This document shows positions 14,046 through 16,996 of a stretch of DNA of 16,996 nt, piece after piece. Below the pieces are notes generated by a model, which was not told the DNA's origin, made no database searches, and was given only the letters and a program-made list of their open reading frames with translations. The first letter of the stretch is position 1; each line of letters starts with the position of its first letter. The stretch is from Coemansia sp. RSA 1804 (Eukaryota; Kickxellomycota; Kickxellomycetes; Kickxellales; Kickxellaceae), in contig JANBTH010000456.1 of NCBI GenBank assembly GCA_027578815.1, forward strand, positions 1 through 16,996. The letters run 5' to 3'. Both the position numbers and the translations under genes were made by a program.

Positions 14046-16996
14046 ATGATAGAAATGTTTATTTCAATTTTTGAACTGGAGTATGCTGCGTTATACTCTC
14101 TATTTGATATTTGGTTAGTTTTGTATACAATCTTCATTGTCTCTACGCGCAAGAGAACAAGCAAACTTTTCTCAAAAAACATGGCTACCCTGCGCTGCTA
14201 TGGTCTGTTAGGAGCGCTATCCTCCTACTCATGTACTGGTCTAGTGGACATTCATCATCCGTTGTCAATTGCGACTCTTCCACTGCTCGACATGTATGTT
14301 AAAGAGAACCGTCTGTTTCAACTAGTCAACGCGGTTGGTGTTTTTAGAGCTATAAGCGACAGTGATGCTGCTGAATGGCTCAATTTACTTGTTGCTGTAA
14401 TACATACGTATCTCTTTTGCACACTTCTTGGAGATAAGGGTCTACAAATGCTAAAGGATATTAAAGAGATGTTGCTCTACACAAAGGAGCTTCGCTTGAT
14501 TAGCATACAAAAAGTGCGCAATATTGTGCTAAGCGACATTGAAGCTCTTCCCAAACGCATGCTATTGGAGTCGGCACTTTATGACTTTAAATACAATGTA
14601 AATGAGCAAATGTTTCTTCTAAGAGCGATTTTCAGGATGATGTGGCAACCGATGGTTCCATTGCTTGTTCTTACAACACTTCTCAATGCAATGCAAACTA
14701 TATCAGCAGTTGCTAGCGGTCACGTGCTTTACTTTTTTGAAGCACCATTGGAGTATAGTTGGTATGGAGCTTGTTTTAATGTTATGATTGTATTTGTTTT
14801 GACATTACTCTCCGAACAAATAAATCGCGTGGAAGCTTTTGTAAATATTGAATCAACCAGAGTTATTGGTTCTCTAAGGCTGACTCTATTCCGCCTACCA
14901 CTTTTGAATGATGGTCTCCAGAACAACTACCGCATACATGAGGCAAAAAGTGCAGTAAGGGGGTTAGTAGATACTTTGAGAAAGCTGCACTCATTATTTT
15001 CATTGCTTACGCGGGTTACATTCGATTGGGTATATTTGTATAATACCATTGGCTGGCCGGCTTTTATTCCTTTAGCTATGCATTTTCTAGATATGTTGCT
15101 CAAGATTGCTCTCCGAAAAGTTACTGGCCCAGAATACATGTGGGGTCTTGATTCATACAAAGAAGGTTATGACGGCAGACCTGACGAGATATTCTACAAC
15201 ATAAAATCCATCAAGATGTTTGGCTGGGAAAGAATGTACACAGATCCAAAGCTACAGCAGCATTGGAAAGATGTTGAATCAAAAAGAAAAAATGTGTGGT
15301 ATGCGCCAATTGCAAGGACTGCTTGGTTTGTACTCTACATCTTTGGAATGATATCAAGTCAACTATCTGTATATCTGTCGTTATTAGCATTTATGCATTC
15401 TAATTCAGACCCTTCAACTGCAATTTCAGTAGCAACCATGCTTCAAATAGAGAGACAAACAAACACGATGCAGTTCAATTTTAGTGTATTTGTATTCCAC
15501 ATTTTGTCCTTGCACTCTACTGCTGAGTCAGTCTACGCTATTGAGCAGGCATTGCGAGGTGACTATATTAACACCCTGAGGCACAATTCCTTGACAATGG
15601 AAAAAAAGAATTCAAATGATTCCACTCAACAAAAAGGTCAATTATCTCCTATTGTCAGCATGGAATTAGGCGAGTTTTCCTGGACCGAGGACAACCCGGT
15701 AATCACAAATGTTAGTTTTGAAGCTAATCCAGGCAACCTTGTTGCTGTTGTTGGTAAAACGGGATCAGGTAAATCATCTCTATTAATGTCCATATGCGGC
15801 GAAGTTGAAATGACCAAGGGCACAGGTGCTGTTGTTGGCTCCATTGCGCTGGTTGAGCAAACACCATGGATTATGAGTGGGACTTTACGCGAAAATATCT
15901 TGTTTGAGTGCGATTATGATAAGGAGTTCTACAACAAGGTTGTGTTTGCTTGTGCGCTTTCAGAAGACATTTCCAACTGGAAAAATGGTAGTGAGACAGC
16001 GATTGGTGAACGTGGAATGAACGTTTCAGGTGGACAAAAAGCTAGAATAGCTCTTGCACGTGCAGTGTACTCCAGAGCAGATATATACATTCTAGATGAT
16101 CCACTCTCAGCAGTTGACCCACATGTGATGCGCCATATCCTCGACCACGTAATAATGGACACTGGAATATTAGCAGGCAAGATACGTATAATGTCACTAC
16201 ATGATAACAGACTGCTACCATACTTTAACACAGTATTACAGCTTGAAAAGGATAAAGATGTAGTTACACTAAAACAGGAACCACAGAAATACCAACCAAA
16301 GCCTGTGGATATGTCATCAGTACTAAAGAAGATTCCGATTCTTGTGGAAACAGAAGATAATGAAGTAGAATCTGAATTAGACAGTGATATTGATGATAAA
16401 CTACTGACCTTGCAAAGCAATGAAGTTGATAGTGAAAGTGATGATGAGTTAGAAGCAACTATTTCAAAAAGAAAAAAGTATAGCAACTTGGACACTCTAA
16501 GATATATTGTGAGACTGTTTGGAATTCCGACATTGCTGCTAATTGGTTTATCTACAGTACTGATGCCAATATCCAACTTCCTATTTGCCAGTTACAAACT
16601 GGCTGCCTTGAATGAAAGTAACAGCACAGACGTGCAAAGCAATAAAGCAATACTAGTTTACTTGTTGCTGCATGTTATTAATGATTTAATATTTCAATGC
16701 CTGATAAAGCTTGAAATCTATGTAGAAAACATGGTTTCAGAAAAATTTGTTAACCCTAGAGTAAAGTCTATATTTATTGAGAGTATCATCCATGCACCTA
16801 TATCGTTTTTTGATAACACAACACGGCAAGAGCTATCTATTTCATATAACAAAAGCACAGAGTATATAGCAACTAAATTGCCCAACTTCTTTATGTCCAC
16901 AGTGTCAAAACTTCTAAGTGCCTGCTTAGCAATATACAGCATTGGAATGAAAGCACCACAGCTGTTGGTTCTTACTCCACTGCTTGTCTGGGTGTC
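14046..16996 (+). CDS. ABC-C (MRP/YCF1-type) transporter, N-terminal part
   Basis: The frame is open from the ATG at 14046 to the right edge: 983 codons, C-terminus missing. An in-frame ATG at 13932 would add 38 residues. Order: a short N-terminal membrane part (about 1-135); an L0-like linker; membrane domain 1 from about 186, with the MRP-like SIKMFGWE; NBD1; an acidic linker; then membrane domain 2 from about residue 825. NBD1 has Walker A GKTGSGKSS (570-578), Q-loop VEQTPWIMSGTLRENI, signature VSGGQ (660-664), Walker B IYILDD (D684-D685), a D-loop SAVD and the H-loop histidine H719. ABC-C proteins export glutathione conjugates and drugs across the plasma or vacuolar membrane. The TMD0 part is shorter than in YCF1, and the usual GRIxNRFS-type motif after HAPISFFD is degenerate (TTRQELSISYNKS). 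A luminal loop has NES and NST glycosylation sequons. AT-rich codon use contrasts with VPS10. The substrate cannot be inferred. Confidence 0.85.
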   Translation, partial: MIEMFISIFELEYAALYSLFDIWLVLYTIFIVSTRKRTSKLFSKNMATLRCYGLLGALSSYSCTGLVDIHHPLSIATLPLLDMYVKENRLFQLVNAVGVFRAISDSDAAEWLNLLVAVIHTYLFCTLLGDKGLQMLKDIKEMLLYTKELRLISIQKVRNIVLSDIEALPKRMLLESALYDFKYNVNEQMFLLRAIFRMMWQPMVPLLVLTTLLNAMQTISAVASGHVLYFFEAPLEYSWYGACFNVMIVFVLTLLSEQINRVEAFVNIESTRVIGSLRLTLFRLPLLNDGLQNNYRIHEAKSAVRGLVDTLRKLHSLFSLLTRVTFDWVYLYNTIGWPAFIPLAMHFLDMLLKIALRKVTGPEYMWGLDSYKEGYDGRPDEIFYNIKSIKMFGWERMYTDPKLQQHWKDVESKRKNVWYAPIARTAWFVLYIFGMISSQLSVYLSLLAFMHSNSDPSTAISVATMLQIERQTNTMQFNFSVFVFHILSLHSTAESVYAIEQALRGDYINTLRHNSLTMEKKNSNDSTQQKGQLSPIVSMELGEFSWTEDNPVITNVSFEANPGNLVAVVGKTGSGKSSLLMSICGEVEMTKGTGAVVGSIALVEQTPWIMSGTLRENILFECDYDKEFYNKVVFACALSEDISNWKNGSETAIGERGMNVSGGQKARIALARAVYSRADIYILDDPLSAVDPHVMRHILDHVIMDTGILAGKIRIMSLHDNRLLPYFNTVLQLEKDKDVVTLKQEPQKYQPKPVDMSSVLKKIPILVETEDNEVESELDSDIDDKLLTLQSNEVDSESDDELEATISKRKKYSNLDTLRYIVRLFGIPTLLLIGLSTVLMPISNFLFASYKLAALNESNSTDVQSNKAILVYLLLHVINDLIFQCLIKLEIYVENMVSEKFVNPRVKSIFIESIIHAPISFFDNTTRQELSISYNKSTEYIATKLPNFFMSTVSKLLSACLAIYSIGMKAPQLLVLTPLLVWV

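Noticed and set aside
15929..16576. Minus-strand frame of 215 codons, Ser/Leu-rich
   Set aside because: Antisense to NBD1 and the acidic linker of the ABC-C gene; the Ser/Leu runs are the reverse reading of Glu/Asp/Lys codons.

Overview
The window is nuclear DNA of a fungus. The evidence is long intron-poor genes, one short GT-AG intron, pyrimidine-rich upstream tracts, a Vps10/sortilin sorting receptor, an F-box protein and an ABC-C (MRP/YCF1-type) transporter. The combination (divergent F-box family member, small Cys/Gly-rich secreted protein, animal-like sepiapterin reductase) fits an early-diverging lineage, perhaps Kickxellomycotina (Coemansia-like). That placement is an inference from gene style, not a database match.

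Layout from left to right. (1) 1-1137, minus: a START-like lipid-binding domain protein with one 112-bp intron, cut at its C-terminal end by the window edge. (2) 1584-2483, minus: a sepiapterin-reductase-type short-chain dehydrogenase. (3) 3028-4530, minus: an AT-rich F-box/LRR-like protein. (4) 4531-5630: an AT-rich 1.1-kb divergent intergenic region with a pyrimidine-rich tract before the next gene. (5) 5631-12938, plus: a single-exon 2435-residue Vps10 receptor. It has a signal peptide, three complete tandem Vps10 units (each a beta-propeller plus a ten-cysteine module), one membrane span and a 213-residue cytosolic tail rich in sorting motifs. (6) 13124-13504, minus: a small secreted protein with a signal peptide, a propeptide ending in a Lys-Arg (Kex2-type) site and a Gly/Trp/Cys-rich mature part. 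(7) From about 14046 to beyond the right edge, plus: the N-terminal part of an ABC-C transporter, including its first membrane domain, first nucleotide-binding domain and the start of the second membrane domain.

The genes do not form a pathway cluster; they look like ordinary neighbouring eukaryotic loci. Two compositional classes alternate: the START, reductase and Vps10 genes are strongly GC-rich, while the F-box and ABC genes are AT-rich. The most striking item is the three-unit Vps10 receptor, since yeast Vps10 has two units and animal sortilins have one. I saw no tRNA, rRNA, CRISPR array or mobile element.
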